A DNA stretch of 64,000 nucleotides, taken from contig JAGOTD010000002.1 in assembly GCA_018061945.1 (NCBI GenBank), forward strand, positions 62,001 to 126,000. Reading direction: 5' to 3'. The stretch is from Candidatus Peribacteraceae bacterium. Its GTDB lineage: Bacteria; Patescibacteriota; Gracilibacteria; Peribacterales; Peribacteraceae. Position numbers and translations under genes: made by a program. Below, in pieces: positions 28,915-38,900 of this stretch. Each line of letters starts with the position of its first letter. Within the stretch, counting starts at the first letter, position 1. The notes under the pieces were generated by a model that made no database searches, had not been told where the DNA came from, and was given only the letters and a program-made list of their open reading frames with translations.

Positions 28915-29346
28915 ATGCCAACAATTAATCAGCTCATCCGCAAAGGTCGCGTCTCTAACAAGCGCCGCACCAAGGCTCCAAACCTCCAGTACACCTGGAA
29001 CTCGCTCACCATGAAGCGTGTCAAACTGCCTCACGGCGCGCCTGTAAAGCGCGGTGTGTGTCTAAAAGTCACGACCATGACTCCTAAAAAGCCAAACTCT
29101 GCCTTGCGTAAAATCGCTCGTGTACGCCTCACAAACGGTGAAGAAATCACGGCATACATCATGGGAGAAGGTCACAACTTGCAGGAACACTCAGTGGTAC
29201 TCGTCCGCGGTGGAAGAGTAAAAGACTTACCAGGAGTTCGTTACCACATCGTTCGCGGAGTCCTCGATACCGAAGGTGTGCGCGATCGCCGCAAGGGACG
29301 CTCTCGCTATGGCGCTAAGAAGCCAAAGGCAGCAGCCGCGAAATAA
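28915..29346 (+). CDS. rpsL: 30S ribosomal protein S12
   Basis: Decoding-centre protein uS12. 143 residues (E. coli 124). Conserved [18 protein letters not shown] and [16 protein letters not shown] are present. About 10 extra residues near the N-terminus ([20 protein letters not shown]) and a short Lys/Ala tail explain the length. Typical str-operon order follows with rpsG 42 nt later. Confidence 0.97.
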   Translation: MPTINQLIRKGRVSNKRRTKAPNLQYTWNSLTMKRVKLPHGAPVKRGVCLKVTTMTPKKPNSALRKIARVRLTNGEEITAYIMGEGHNLQEHSVVLVRGGRVKDLPGVRYHIVRGVLDTEGVRDRRKGRSRYGAKKPKAAAAK

Positions 29347-29388
29347 TATTATTATAGATTCTCCCTACTACATTCTTCATTCTGAAAC

Positions 29389-29841
29389 ATGGCCACACGA
29401 CCTAAAGCGTATATCCCACAGGGTTCTGATCTCCTCACCGAGAAATTCATCTGCTGTCTGATGAATCGCGGAAAGAAAGCTACAGCCCGTCGCATTTTTG
29501 CCGACGCTCTCGATGTCATCAAAACTCGTACAAAAGACGAACCAATGGAGGTCTTCAGCAAAGCTCTCTTAAACGTCACGCCACTCATCGAAGTCCGCCC
29601 AAAGCGTATTGCCGGTGCCGTGTACCAGGTTCCAACCGAAGTAAACCCAAAGCGTCAGACATCACTGTCTATTCGCTGGATCCTCATGGCCGCTCGCGCT
29701 CGCAAGGGTGTGCAGATGGCTGAAAAGCTTGCTATGGAACTGCTCGACGCCTCTGCCGAACAAGGAGCCGCTATCAAGAAGAAGGAAGACGTGTTCAAGA
29801 TGGCACAGGCCAACAAGGCCTTTGCTCACTTGGCTAAATAG
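29389..29841 (+). CDS. rpsG: 30S ribosomal protein S7
   Basis: Head-organising protein uS7. 150 residues (E. coli 156 or 179). Core segments KFICCLMNRGKKATARRI, VRPKRIAGAVYQVPTEV and SIRWILMAARARKG are clear. It follows rpsL closely, probably in the same transcript. A REP-rich gap of 323 bp then separates it from fusA. Confidence 0.97.
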   Translation: MATRPKAYIPQGSDLLTEKFICCLMNRGKKATARRIFADALDVIKTRTKDEPMEVFSKALLNVTPLIEVRPKRIAGAVYQVPTEVNPKRQTSLSIRWILMAARARKGVQMAEKLAMELLDASAEQGAAIKKKEDVFKMAQANKAFAHLAK

Positions 29842-29911
29842 GAATGAACAATTGAAAATTGACAATGTACAATGATCAGCTCGAAAGGGCTGATTTTTGA
29901 TTGTAAGACGG

Positions 29912-30038
29912 ACCTCATCCGGCCTACGGCCACCTTCCCCTGCGAGGAGAAGGAATCTTTGCAAAAAATTATTTATGACTTTAATCAAAGCTCCCCTCTC
30001 CTCGCTAAAGCGAGGAGAGGGGCCGGGGGTGAGGGGCG
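29912..30038. repeat. REP-like pair: type B (inverted) and type A, between rpsG and fusA
   Basis: Type B at 29912-29953 (CCTCATCCGGCCTACGGCCA then CCTTCCCC..GGAGAAGG), then type A at 29989-30038 (AGCTCCCCTCTCCTCGCTAA..AGGAGAGGGG and tail CCGGGGGTGAGGGGC). They occupy the 323-bp gap within the str gene cluster. Confidence 0.85.
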
Positions 30039-30164
30039 ATCCGTCATTTTCCTATTTCCCTTCAACCCATTTTTCCGTATACTTTCGCGGCTACATTTGA
30101 GGAAAGACATTCTTGTGTGACCTTCTTCAACTCTGCAATTTCTTCATTTTTTCATCCTCTCCCC

Positions 30165-32261
30165 ATGGACTTAAAGAACGTACGTAACATCGGAATTATC
30201 GCGCACATCGATGCCGGAAAGACCACCACATCCGAGCGCATTTTGTTTTACACGGGCAAGAACTACAAAATCGGAGAAGTGCACGAAGGCGAGGCAACCA
30301 TGGACTGGATGGAGCAGGAAAAGGAGCGCGGAATCACTATTACCTCTGCAGCTACACAGTGTGTCTGGAAGAGCAATTTCAACAATCAGGATATTACAAC
30401 AACGATCAACCTTATCGATACTCCGGGTCACGTAGACTTCACTGCCGAAGTGGAGCGCTCTCTGCGCGTTCTCGATGGAGGAGTTGCGGTATTCGACGGT
30501 TCACAAGGTGTCGAGCCACAGTCCGAAACAGTCTGGCGCCAAGCCGACAAATACAACGTGCCACGTATCGCATTCGTCAACAAAATGGACAAGATTGGTG
30601 GCGACTTCTTTATGTCGCTCGATAGCATTCACCAGCGCCTGAGCAAGAGCGCGGTTGCGATTCAGATTCCAGTGGGAGCCGAAAGCGAATTCAAAGCCAT
30701 CATTGACCTCGTCGAAGAGGAAATGATCACTTTCGAGGGTAAGCACGGCGAAAAGCACGTTCATCACCCAATTCCAGAGGATATGAAAGAGGTTGCCGAT
30801 AAGTTCCGTACTATCATGATCGAGAAGGCTGCTGAAGGCGCCGGCGAAGCGCTCATGAATAAGTTCATCGAGACTGGTACCCTCACCAAAGACGAAATCA
30901 AGCAGGCGCTACGCGAAGGAACTGTGCACAGCCGCATTTTCCCAGTGCTCTGTGGATCATCCCTTCAAAACATGGGAGTCCAGCTCGTGCTTGATGCTGT
31001 TGTGAACTATCTGCCAACTCCACTCGATGTGCCTGTCACAAAAGGTGTGAACCCAGATACGAATGCCGAGGAAGAGCGTCGCCCAGACAACAACGAGCCT
31101 TTCTCCGCTTTGGCATTCAAAATTGCGACCGATCCGTTCGTCGGAAAGCTCACCTTCATCCGTGTGTACTCGGGAGTTTTGAAGACCGGTTCCTACGCGT
31201 ACAACGCAAGCACCGGTAAGAAAGAGCGCATCGGACGCTTGGTTCGTTTGCACGCCAACAACCGTATCGAAATCGAACAGATCGAAGCTGGCGACATCGG
31301 TGCCGCTATCGGTCTTAAGGAAACACGCACAGGCGATACGCTCTGTGACGAGGACAAGCCAGTCCAGCTGGAGTCCATCACCTTCGCTGAGCCAGTTATC
31401 TCCATTGCCATCGAACCAAAGACAAAAGCAGATCAGGAACGCATGGGTATGGCTCTCCAGAAACTTTCGGAAGAAGATCCAACATTCCGTGTCCACACCG
31501 ACGACGAAACAGGCCAGACCATCATCGCCGGAATGGGAGAATTGCACCTGGATATTATTATGGATCGTATGCGCCGCGAATTCAAAGTGGAGAGCACATC
31601 GGGCAATCCACAGGTTGCCTATCGCGAATCGATTCAAAAAGAAATGGAGCACGAGGAAAAGTACATCAAGCAAACAGGAGGCCGCGGACAGTACGGTCAC
31701 GTGGTGTTCAAAATCTATCCACAGGAGCCAGGCAAAGGCTACGAGTTTGAAAACAGCGTCGTTGGAGGTCGCATCCCACGCGAATTTATCTCACCATGTG
31801 ACAAGGGCTTCCAGGAGGGTATGAGCCGCGGAATCCTCGCCGGATTCCCACTCGTCGATATCAAAGTCGAACTGCTCGATGGTTCGTACCACGACGTCGA
31901 CTCATCCGAAATGGCTTACAAAATTTGTGCTTCCATCGGTTTGCAGGCTGCTGCTCGTAAGGCTGATCCGACACTGCTCGAACCAGTGATGAAAGTCGAA
32001 GTCACCTGCCCAGAAGAGTACTTTGGAGACGTAATGGGAGACTTAAGCTCACGCCGTGGACTCATCAAAGACACAGGTAACCGTGGTCTTGCCAAGACGA
32101 TCCTCGCCGAAGTGCCACTGGCTGCGATGTTCGGATACGTCGGAGAATTGCGCTCTATGACTCAAGGTCGCGCCAGCTACTCCATGGAACCAAGCCACTA
32201 CGCCAAGGTGCCAAAGAACGTTGCCGACGAAGTGATCGCAGCACGTGCTGGCGGCAAGTAA
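30165..32261 (+). CDS. fusA: Translation elongation factor EF-G
   Basis: Translocase GTPase, 698 residues from the ATG giving [20 protein letters not shown]; the open frame runs 16 codons higher without homology. AHIDAGKTT (G1), DTPGHVDF (G3) and NKMD (G4) are visible, with domains II-V following ([20 protein letters not shown] in domain IV). It ends the str cluster, with a good terminator 25 nt later. tuf is absent after it. Confidence 0.98.
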   Translation: MDLKNVRNIGIIAHIDAGKTTTSERILFYTGKNYKIGEVHEGEATMDWMEQEKERGITITSAATQCVWKSNFNNQDITTTINLIDTPGHVDFTAEVERSLRVLDGGVAVFDGSQGVEPQSETVWRQADKYNVPRIAFVNKMDKIGGDFFMSLDSIHQRLSKSAVAIQIPVGAESEFKAIIDLVEEEMITFEGKHGEKHVHHPIPEDMKEVADKFRTIMIEKAAEGAGEALMNKFIETGTLTKDEIKQALREGTVHSRIFPVLCGSSLQNMGVQLVLDAVVNYLPTPLDVPVTKGVNPDTNAEEERRPDNNEPFSALAFKIATDPFVGKLTFIRVYSGVLKTGSYAYNASTGKKERIGRLVRLHANNRIEIEQIEAGDIGAAIGLKETRTGDTLCDEDKPVQLESITFAEPVISIAIEPKTKADQERMGMALQKLSEEDPTFRVHTDDETGQTIIAGMGELHLDIIMDRMRREFKVESTSGNPQVAYRESIQKEMEHEEKYIKQTGGRGQYGHVVFKIYPQEPGKGYEFENSVVGGRIPREFISPCDKGFQEGMSRGILAGFPLVDIKVELLDGSYHDVDSSEMAYKICASIGLQAAARKADPTLLEPVMKVEVTCPEEYFGDVMGDLSSRRGLIKDTGNRGLAKTILAEVPLAAMFGYVGELRSMTQGRASYSMEPSHYAKVPKNVADEVIAARAGGK

Positions 32262-32285
32262 GTCATATTGCTTCTTCTTTCTAGA

Positions 32286-32314
32286 AAACGCCATTCCTAC
32301 GGATGGCGTTTTTA
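32286..32314 (+). terminator. Terminator after fusA
   Basis: AACGCCAT/ATGGCGTT stem with an 8-nt loop followed by a T-run. Confidence 0.85.
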
Positions 32315-32348
32315 TTTGCAGTATTTAAAATCACACTGTGATATCACA

Positions 32349-32377
32349 TTGTAACTAAACCTTAATTACGCTATACT
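32349..32377 (+). promoter_or_regulatory. Promoter TTGTAA-17-TATACT
   Basis: Plus-strand promoter upstream of the TrpR-family gene, giving a leader of about 40 nt. Confidence 0.6.
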
Positions 32378-32423
32378 AACATGAAAGTTCCGACAGGAAT
32401 CATATTTTTCTTCCAGACTTTTT

Positions 32424-32861
32424 ATGGGCAAACGCAGATTCACCGACGACAGCTACCAGCGCGAACCGTGGTTTAAATCTCTGGTTTCAGCACTTCTCGG
32501 CTGTAAAAACGAGCAGGATATGGCCAACTTCCTGCGCGATATCGGCACACTTAGCGAGTTGCAAGCCTGGAGCGAGCGTCTGGAAGTCGCCAAACTACTC
32601 GTAACCGGCATGAGTTACCGAGAGGTAGCTGCTAAAACCGGCGCCAGTACCACGACTGTCACGCGCGTTGCCAAGTTTATCGAGAATGGCGAAGGTGGCT
32701 ACCGCAAGATTCTAAACGCCCACAGACACCATAGAAGTGTGCATACCACCCTCGAAAAACTCGAAGGATCAATTGCGGAAACTCCCGATAAATCAGATCC
32801 TAAAACCGGAAACAGTCGTCCGGATGCAGTGCTACAGAAATATTTAGGCAAGAGGGATTAA
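32424..32861 (+). CDS. TrpR/YerC-family DNA-binding regulator
   Basis: 145 residues. Residues about 15-95 match the Trp-repressor superfamily in its YerC/YecD branch: LSELQAWSERLEVAKLLVTG followed by the helix-turn-helix MSYREVAAKTGASTTTVTRV. The C-terminal 45 residues are polar. The ligand of YerC proteins is not well established. It lies 580 bp upstream of a HisG homologue whose promoter spacer holds a trp-operator-like sequence, so control of that gene is plausible. The TAA stop overlaps the stop of the opposite-strand gene. Confidence 0.85.
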   Translation: MGKRRFTDDSYQREPWFKSLVSALLGCKNEQDMANFLRDIGTLSELQAWSERLEVAKLLVTGMSYREVAAKTGASTTTVTRVAKFIENGEGGYRKILNAHRHHRSVHTTLEKLEGSIAETPDKSDPKTGNSRPDAVLQKYLGKRD

Positions 32862-33301
32862 TTTTCTTCTTTGTAGCCTTTAAATAAGGCTGCGACACTG
32901 TCATGTATTATTATTTTTTCGATAGCTGTTGCTGCTACAACAGGCCAGGGAGAAAGGCCAACTCTATTATTATCGCATTCTACATAGACCAGCGAACGAG
33001 TTTTGGGAATATTAAGAGGTCTTCCAACGGTAAGTTCGATATTGTAGGCCTCTTCTTTCTTTGGAGTATTTTTAAGTAATTCACGAATTCTATCTACAGT
33101 CATGTCAGCAATAAGAATTGCTGGTTGAGTGGACATCAGTAAGATATCTGCTCCGCCGTATATAACATTCTGTTGAGATTGACGATAGTCAGTTATGCGT
33201 GCCAGATACGTGATTGCTTTTGCCCCGGCAACCTCTAATTCTTTCATCAAAGTATCAGACGATTCGTCAATTAAAATGCTTTCAGTATGATTTTTATTCA
33301 T
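32858..33301 (-). CDS. Protein of unknown function
   Basis: 147 residues from the ATG (MNKNHTESILIDESSD) that follows a -10 box by 6 nt; a 24-codon upstream extension is hydrophobic and covers the promoter. No family recognised. Mixed alpha/beta composition with no signal peptide. It lies convergent to the TrpR-family gene with overlapping stop codons, and divergent from the HisG homologue, sharing a 140-bp regulatory region with it. Confidence 0.7.
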   Translation of the reverse strand: MNKNHTESILIDESSDTLMKELEVAGAKAITYLARITDYRQSQQNVIYGGADILLMSTQPAILIADMTVDRIRELLKNTPKKEEAYNIELTVGRPLNIPKTRSLVYVECDNNRVGLSPWPVVAATAIEKIIIHDSVAALFKGYKEEN

Positions 33302-33307
33302 AGTCAA

Positions 33308-33337
33308 ATAATACAGAAAAACGGCAAAACAGCGCAA
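33308..33337 (-). promoter_or_regulatory. Promoter TTGCGC-18-TATTAT
   Basis: Minus-strand promoter with the -10 box 6 nt before the ATG at 33301; predicts a leaderless mRNA. Confidence 0.5.
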
Positions 33338-33374
33338 ATCAATTACTAGAGTGATATTCAATCGTGGTAACACG

Positions 33375-33403
33375 TTGACACAGTATTAGTGAGTTGGTAC
33401 ACT
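33375..33403 (+). promoter_or_regulatory. Promoter TTGACA-17-TACACT with a trp-operator-like spacer
   Basis: Promoter of the HisG homologue. The spacer segment GTATTAGTGAGTTGGTAC (33383-33400) matches 13 of 18 positions of the symmetrical E. coli trp operator GTACTAGTTAACTAGTAC. Its own dyad symmetry is weak. Confidence 0.5.
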
Positions 33404-33441
33404 TTGGTTGTTATGTTCTATTTCATTCATTTGTAAAGAGT

Positions 33442-34473
33442 ATGGAAATTCTTTCTCCGTCATCGGAAAAATTGAAAGTATTTGTTCCGAAAGGATCAAT
33501 CGAAAATAAATCATCTCGCAACCCTTTGTTAGATCTTCTAGTAAGCGCAGGCTACAGCAAAATTGCCGGTGGTTTAGACAGGACCGATAAAATAGTACAG
33601 GGAGATGTTGAGTTTATGGGGTTAAAAGGAGCAAATGCATTTTCATCAGCTATCGATTTATATGCCGGAAATACTGCCTTATTTATTGCTGGTACCGATG
33701 TGTTGGCAGAGGCATCACTTACGAGCATGCAAAGAGGCGTACATGTTTTAGTTGAAGAATTGTTATCACTTGGTATTGGCAAGTGCACGCTGGAAGTTAT
33801 TAGTCCGCAGGAAAATCCTGTCCAAAATCCACACGATTTAGCGGGGAGAACATTATTTTCGAAATATCCGCAAATTTTTCGGGATTTACTGCGCCAATGG
33901 GGAGTAGGGGCACAGGTAATAGAGATGGATGGCGCTGATAATCGTTTGAATGATTATCGTGCAGCGACAACTGCTACAGCGGCTTTGGAAATTGTGGGGT
34001 CGGGTTCTACGACGACAGCTTTACGATTGTCGAGATTGCAGAATATGCAATATCCAAAAGTTGGCGTGGCAGATTTGCACAGCGTTACAACCGATCTTTT
34101 TATTACAAATAAAAACAGTGCATCCAGCTGGCAGCGTGCAGCAATTCGTCAGTTTGGAGTGGATGTAGAGGTTGCTCGCGAAAAAAACCAATGTGTGCAA
34201 TTTGTGTTTCAGGTTCCTTTGGAGCAGGTGGAGAAATTCCGGGCATTGGGTATGAAGGGGCCTTCGGTAAAGGAGGTATTGTCTCGTGATGGAAAACAAT
34301 GGAAAGCATTGGAAATCCTTGTCCCTCTTGCCGATGTTGGCAAAACGCGTATGAAATTATTGCAGATGGGAGCGACCGATATCGCATCCAGTGAAAGTCA
34401 TTATCATGCAGAGCCTGATGCAAGTTCCTCGCAGGTTATTAAAATGCTGCCATTTGAAGAAGATAACCAATAG
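33442..34473 (+). CDS. ATP phosphoribosyltransferase (HisG) homologue, long form
   Basis: 343 residues from the ATG giving MEILSPSSEKLKVFVPKGSI. It has the HisG layout: LFIAGTDVLAEA, LFSKYPQIFRDLLRQWG, a PRPP-type loop EIVGSGSTTTALR, and a C-terminal regulatory domain (about 265-330) with WKALEILVPLADVGKTRMKL and MGATDI. The PRPP loop is GSGST where HisG usually has VxTGxT, so activity is likely but not certain. No other histidine gene is in the window. The promoter carries a trp-operator-like sequence and the nearby regulator is TrpR-like. Confidence 0.8.
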   Translation: MEILSPSSEKLKVFVPKGSIENKSSRNPLLDLLVSAGYSKIAGGLDRTDKIVQGDVEFMGLKGANAFSSAIDLYAGNTALFIAGTDVLAEASLTSMQRGVHVLVEELLSLGIGKCTLEVISPQENPVQNPHDLAGRTLFSKYPQIFRDLLRQWGVGAQVIEMDGADNRLNDYRAATTATAALEIVGSGSTTTALRLSRLQNMQYPKVGVADLHSVTTDLFITNKNSASSWQRAAIRQFGVDVEVAREKNQCVQFVFQVPLEQVEKFRALGMKGPSVKEVLSRDGKQWKALEILVPLADVGKTRMKLLQMGATDIASSESHYHAEPDASSSQVIKMLPFEEDNQ

Positions 34474-34512
34474 TCCTGCTATATGCTTGTATAAAACAGC
34501 AGAAAATTACGA

Positions 34513-34518
34513 TAGAAT
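34513..34518 (+). promoter_or_regulatory. -10 box 6 nt before the ribD GTG start
   Basis: TAGAAT with no strong -35; the predicted start site coincides with the GTG codon. Confidence 0.4.
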
Positions 34519-34524
34519 AGTGTC

Positions 34525-35514
34525 GTGAACCCCCACATTCCCTTCATGCGCCGGTGTATCGAACTTGCCGCAAACGGACGCGGAAAAGTGGGTAATGGTG
34601 CATTGGTCGGGTCCGTGCTTGTGCGTAGGAATCAGGTCATCGCCGAAGGCTGGCACGATGGTTTTGGAAAGGCACACGCTGAGCGCATGTTGCTGAAAAA
34701 TTTTATCGAACCCATTGAGCGAGACGATATTTTGTATGTGAATCTCGAGCCGTGTTGTCATCACGGTAAAACGCCGCCGTGTACGGATAGTATATTGGAA
34801 AGGGGAGTGAAGACTGTGGTGTATGGATTGCGTGATCCAGATAGGAGGGTCGGAGGTCAGGGATTAGAATTATTAAGAGGCAGGGGCGTGAATGTGATTG
34901 GGCCGATTTTGCCGGAAGAATGTGCGCGATTGAACAGGGGATTTGTGTCTGTCCGTACAAAAAATAGGCCATTCATCACGCTGAAAAAAGCGCAGACGGT
35001 AGACGGAAAAATTGCCCATGATGATGGCAGTCCGATGTCGATTACCAGTGACAATCAAAACAAATGGTCACACAGAAATCTACGAGCGAAGCACGATGCA
35101 ATTTTAGTCGGTATCGGCACTGTGCTCTGCGACAATCCGTCGCTCACCATCAGAAATATCGATAACTCACCGACGCTGTGGAGGATTATTCTGGATGCAA
35201 AACTTCGCATTCCGCTCGACCAGAAAGTCGTTACTTTTGCGCTTGCAGAAAACACAATCATCATCACAAGTCCGCAGGCAATTGCATCAGAAACTGCGAA
35301 GCATCAGCAACTCATCAATCGTGGCGTGAAAGTGTGGCCGATTCCAATCAGTAATGATTCATTTGATATGCCGGCCCTCTTTGATCAGTTACTTACTCCA
35401 AATGGCGATTATAAAGGTATCACGAGTTTATTAGTCGAAGGCGGACGCAAGACGTGGGAGATATTTAAGAGTCGGGGACTTATGGATGAGGAGGTGGTGT
35501 TGATGGGAAAGTAA
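34525..35514 (+). CDS. ribD: Riboflavin biosynthesis protein RibD (deaminase/reductase)
   Basis: Bifunctional enzyme: deaminates and then reduces the pyrimidine intermediate of riboflavin synthesis. 329 residues, GTG start. The deaminase zinc motif is complete: HAE (in GKAHAERML) and PCCHHGKTPPC. The reductase half (about 148-329) shows RPFITLKKAQTVDGKIA and the end LLVEGGRKTWE. No other rib gene is nearby, so it may work with genes elsewhere or act in salvage. It follows the HisG homologue at 51 nt. Confidence 0.93.
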   Translation: MNPHIPFMRRCIELAANGRGKVGNGALVGSVLVRRNQVIAEGWHDGFGKAHAERMLLKNFIEPIERDDILYVNLEPCCHHGKTPPCTDSILERGVKTVVYGLRDPDRRVGGQGLELLRGRGVNVIGPILPEECARLNRGFVSVRTKNRPFITLKKAQTVDGKIAHDDGSPMSITSDNQNKWSHRNLRAKHDAILVGIGTVLCDNPSLTIRNIDNSPTLWRIILDAKLRIPLDQKVVTFALAENTIIITSPQAIASETAKHQQLINRGVKVWPIPISNDSFDMPALFDQLLTPNGDYKGITSLLVEGGRKTWEIFKSRGLMDEEVVLMGK

Positions 35515-35695
35515 GGTACGTATGGTAGGTTCGGTAGGTAAGGTAGGTAGTGTCACTCTGAGCGCAGTCGAAGAGTGGTGGCGGTTTTCCTCCAGTGTCA
35601 TGGTTCGACTGCGCTCAGAGTGACAGCATTATTTTAGCTTACAAAAAACAAAAATCACCTACCTCACGTACCATACGTACCGTACCTACAATACC
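35513..35695. repeat. Nested inverted repeats: GGTACGTA words around a CTGAGCGCAGTCGAA hairpin
   Basis: Outer arms 35513-35552 (GGTACGTATGGTAGGTTCGG and so on) and 35655-35695 (its complement). Inner arms 35552-35576 (TCACTCTGAGCGCAGTCGAA) and 35599-35626 (TTCGACTGCGCTCAGAGTGA). The inner type is also seen in fragments at 20762-20783 and 24408-24428. It lies immediately after ribD, whose stop overlaps the first word. Confidence 0.8.
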
Positions 35696-35930
35696 TCCCC
35701 AGAATTTCTATTCGCTCTCCCTCCACAAACATGTTGATATGGTATTTTTTTAGAGCATTGCTTCCTGTACGGTACCGCTTCCCACAGCCCGAAAGAGAGT
35801 ATTTATGTGCTGCGAACCATGTAAGAAAGAATGTACTTGTAACCGAGTCGCGGATGCGTAAAATGTGCAGATGTTGTGGTCCGACGAATACTAACATACA
35901 ACATATTGTGTTTCTTCCCTTTCCTTTCCC
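35696..35930. other. Leader region of nrdJ
   Basis: No credible gene: the 67-codon frame at 35731-35934 overlaps the nrdJ start and has no family. No cobalamin riboswitch B12 box (GCCACTG) is seen. Contains the NrdR-like boxes listed separately. Confidence 0.5.
35864..35911 (+). promoter_or_regulatory. Paired NrdR-box-like sites upstream of nrdJ
   Basis: ATACAACATATTGTGT (35896-35911) matches the consensus ACACWATATATWGTGT at 14 of 16 positions. A degenerate partner, TGTGCAGATGTTGTGG (35864-35879), lies exactly 32 bp upstream, the usual helical spacing of NrdR box pairs. Confidence 0.65.
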
Positions 35931-38900
35931 ATGAACCCGAACGTGTCTTCCGTCCCTAAATCCCAGTTTGTTCCGCTCGAGGAGTTGAATAAAATTTCCG
36001 AGTCGACTGTAGACAAAGGAAAGAAAAAAGTGACTGCCAAAAAAGCAGCCGATATCATGCCAAAAGGTGCTGGCAAAGGCCTTACGATTGCCCGCCGTTT
36101 TACAAACCCTGGCAGCAATCCATTAGATGAAGTGAAGTATGAAAAGCGTGTAAGTCGTATTTCCAATAAGGACGGTTCGGTGGTGTTCGAAATGAAAGAC
36201 GCCGAAGTGCCAGCTGCGTGGAGCCAGGTTGCAACCGATATCGTGGTCTCCAAATATTTCCGCAAGGCCGGTGTGCCGCAGTACGACGCCCAGGGAAATG
36301 TCATGAAAGATGCAGAGGGAAATGTGATCACAGGGCCCGAAAAATCCGCTCGTCAGTTGGTCTCGCGCCTTGCCGGTTGCTGGCGCTTCTGGGGCGAGAC
36401 ACACGGCTATTTTGCAACAAAACAAGACGCACAGGCCTTCGAAGATGAGCTTTCTTACATGCTCATTCATCAAATGGTCGCACCAAACAGTCCACAGTGG
36501 TTTAACACCGGACTCAATTACGCGTATGGCATTACAGGTAAGCCGCAGGGGCACTATTACGCAGATCCTGTTACTGGCGAAGTACGTCAGTCCGAAGACG
36601 CCTACACACATCCGCAGCCACATGCCTGTTTCATTCAAAGCGTGGAAGATGATATGGTCAACGAAGGCGGTATTATGGACCTCTGGGTTCGCGAAGCGCG
36701 TCTGTTCAAATACGGCTCTGGTACGGGCACAAACTTCAGCCGACTCCGTGGTGCTGGTGAACCCCTTTCAGGTGGTGGAAATACTTCCGGTCTCATGAGC
36801 TTCTTAAAAGTCGGTGATCGCGCTGCCGGTGCCATCAAATCCGGTGGAACGACTCGCAGAGCGGCTAAAATGGTCTGTCTCGACTGTGATCATCCAGATA
36901 TTTTCGAATTCGTAAATTGGAAGGTGAACGAAGAAAAGAAAGTCGCAGCACTCGTGAAAGCTGGTTACGATGCCGACTTTAACGGCGAAGCCTACGCAAC
37001 TGTTTCGGGTCAGAACTCCAACAACTCCATCCGCACATCACAGGCGTTCTTAGAAGCTGTTGAGCGTGACGAAGACTGGAACTTGTATTGGCGCACCGAG
37101 CTTCGCAAGGCCCAGGAAGAAGACAGGCTCCCAAACCCTCACAAGACATTTAAGGCACGCAAGTTGTGGGACGAAGTCTGTTACGCCGCATGGGCGTGCG
37201 CAGACCCAGGAGTGCAGTATGACACCAGCATCAACGAATGGCACACGTGTCCGAAAGACGGTCGCATCAATGCCAGCAACCCATGCAGCGAATACATGTT
37301 CCTCGATAATACGGCGTGTAACTTAGCCTCGGTCAACTTGCTCAAGTTTATGAATAACGAAGAGTCGCTCTTCCGCGGTATCGAGGCATTTGATGTCGAT
37401 GGCTTTAAGCACGCTGTGCGCCTGTGGACCATCGTCCTCGAAATTTCTGTCCTTATGGCGCAGTTTCCAAGCAAAGAGATTGCCGAACTCAGCTACCGCT
37501 ACCGCACGCTTGGTCTTGGCTACGCCAACCTCGGCGCCATGCTGATGCGTATGGGTATCCCGTACGATAGCGTTATGGGTCGCGCGATCTGTGGATCCAT
37601 CACAGCTGTGTTAACAGGTGATAGCTACGCAACATCCGCCGAAATGGCTGAACAGCTGGGCACTTTCCCGGGCTACGCTCGCAACAAAGAGGATATGCTT
37701 CGTGTCATCCGCAATCACCGCCGCGCTGCCTACAACGCCGCCGACAGTGAATACGAAACACTCAGCATTAAGCCTGTCGGTATCGATCAGAAAACAACCC
37801 CATCGTACCTCCTCAAAGCTGCAAAAGAATCGTGGGACAGAGCACTGGAACTTGGCGAAAAGTATGGCTATCGCAACGCCCAGACAACGGTTATCGCTCC
37901 AACGGGCACAATCGGCCTGCTCATGGACTGCGACACAACCGGTATCGAGCCAGACTTTGCCATCGTCAAATTCAAAAAGCTCGCAGGTGGCGGCTACATG
38001 AAGATTGCAAACCAATCTGTCAAACCAGCACTGCATGCTCTCGGCTACGCCGATGATCAAGTCGACGACATTATGCGCTACGTCATGGGCACGCTCTCGT
38101 TGGAGGGCGCTCCACACATCAATCGCCAGACGCTCAAAGCCAAGGGCTTTACCGATAGCGATATTGCCAATATCGAGAAGAATTTGCCATCGGTCTTTGA
38201 AATGAGCTTTGCCTTCAATAAGTGGACACTGGGCGAAGAGACCATGAAGAAGCTTGGCTTTACCCCAGAGCAGATTGCCGACATGAACTTCAATATTCTC
38301 AAGGGTCTTGGATTCACCTCCGCACAAATAGAGGAGGCCAATGTCCATATCTGTGGTCACATGACCGTCGAAGGTGCGCCAAAGCTCAAGGCCGAACACC
38401 TGCCAGTATTTGACTGCGCCAACCGTTGCGGCAAAATAGGTAAGCGCTACATTCACGCCGAAGGCCACATTCGTATGATGGCAGCGGCTCAGCCGTTCAT
38501 CTCGGGTGCTATCTCCAAGACCATCAACCTGCCAAATGAGGCAACGATCGAAGACTTCAAGCAGGCCTACAGCTTGTCGTGGAAGCTCGGTGTCAAAGCC
38601 AATGCTCTCTACCGCGATGGCTCCAAGATGAGCCAGGCACTGAGCAACAAGTCCGATGACAAAGAAGAGAAGGCCGAACCACAGATCATCGAGAAGATCG
38701 TCATCAAAGAAGTGCCACGCCGCAAGAAACTTGCCGACGAGCGTATGAGTATCACTCACAAGCTCGCTGTTGCCGGCCACGAAGCCTACGTGCACGTTGG
38801 TCTGTACGAAGACGGTCAGCCGGGGGAAATCTTCATCAAGATGAGCAAGGAAGGATCCACTCTCTCCGGTGTCATGGACACTCTCGCCCTCTCGCTTTCC

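Noticed and set aside
35696..35930. Cobalamin riboswitch before nrdJ
   Set aside because: No B12 box or matching helices seen; NrdR-like boxes explain control better.
35731..35934. Small Cys-containing protein before nrdJ
   Set aside because: Overlaps the nrdJ start and the NrdR-like boxes, and the Cys pattern (CRCC) fits no known small regulator.
37611..38795. Long open frame (394 codons) opposite nrdJ
   Set aside because: Shadow of nrdJ codon bias; no recognisable protein and no promoter.
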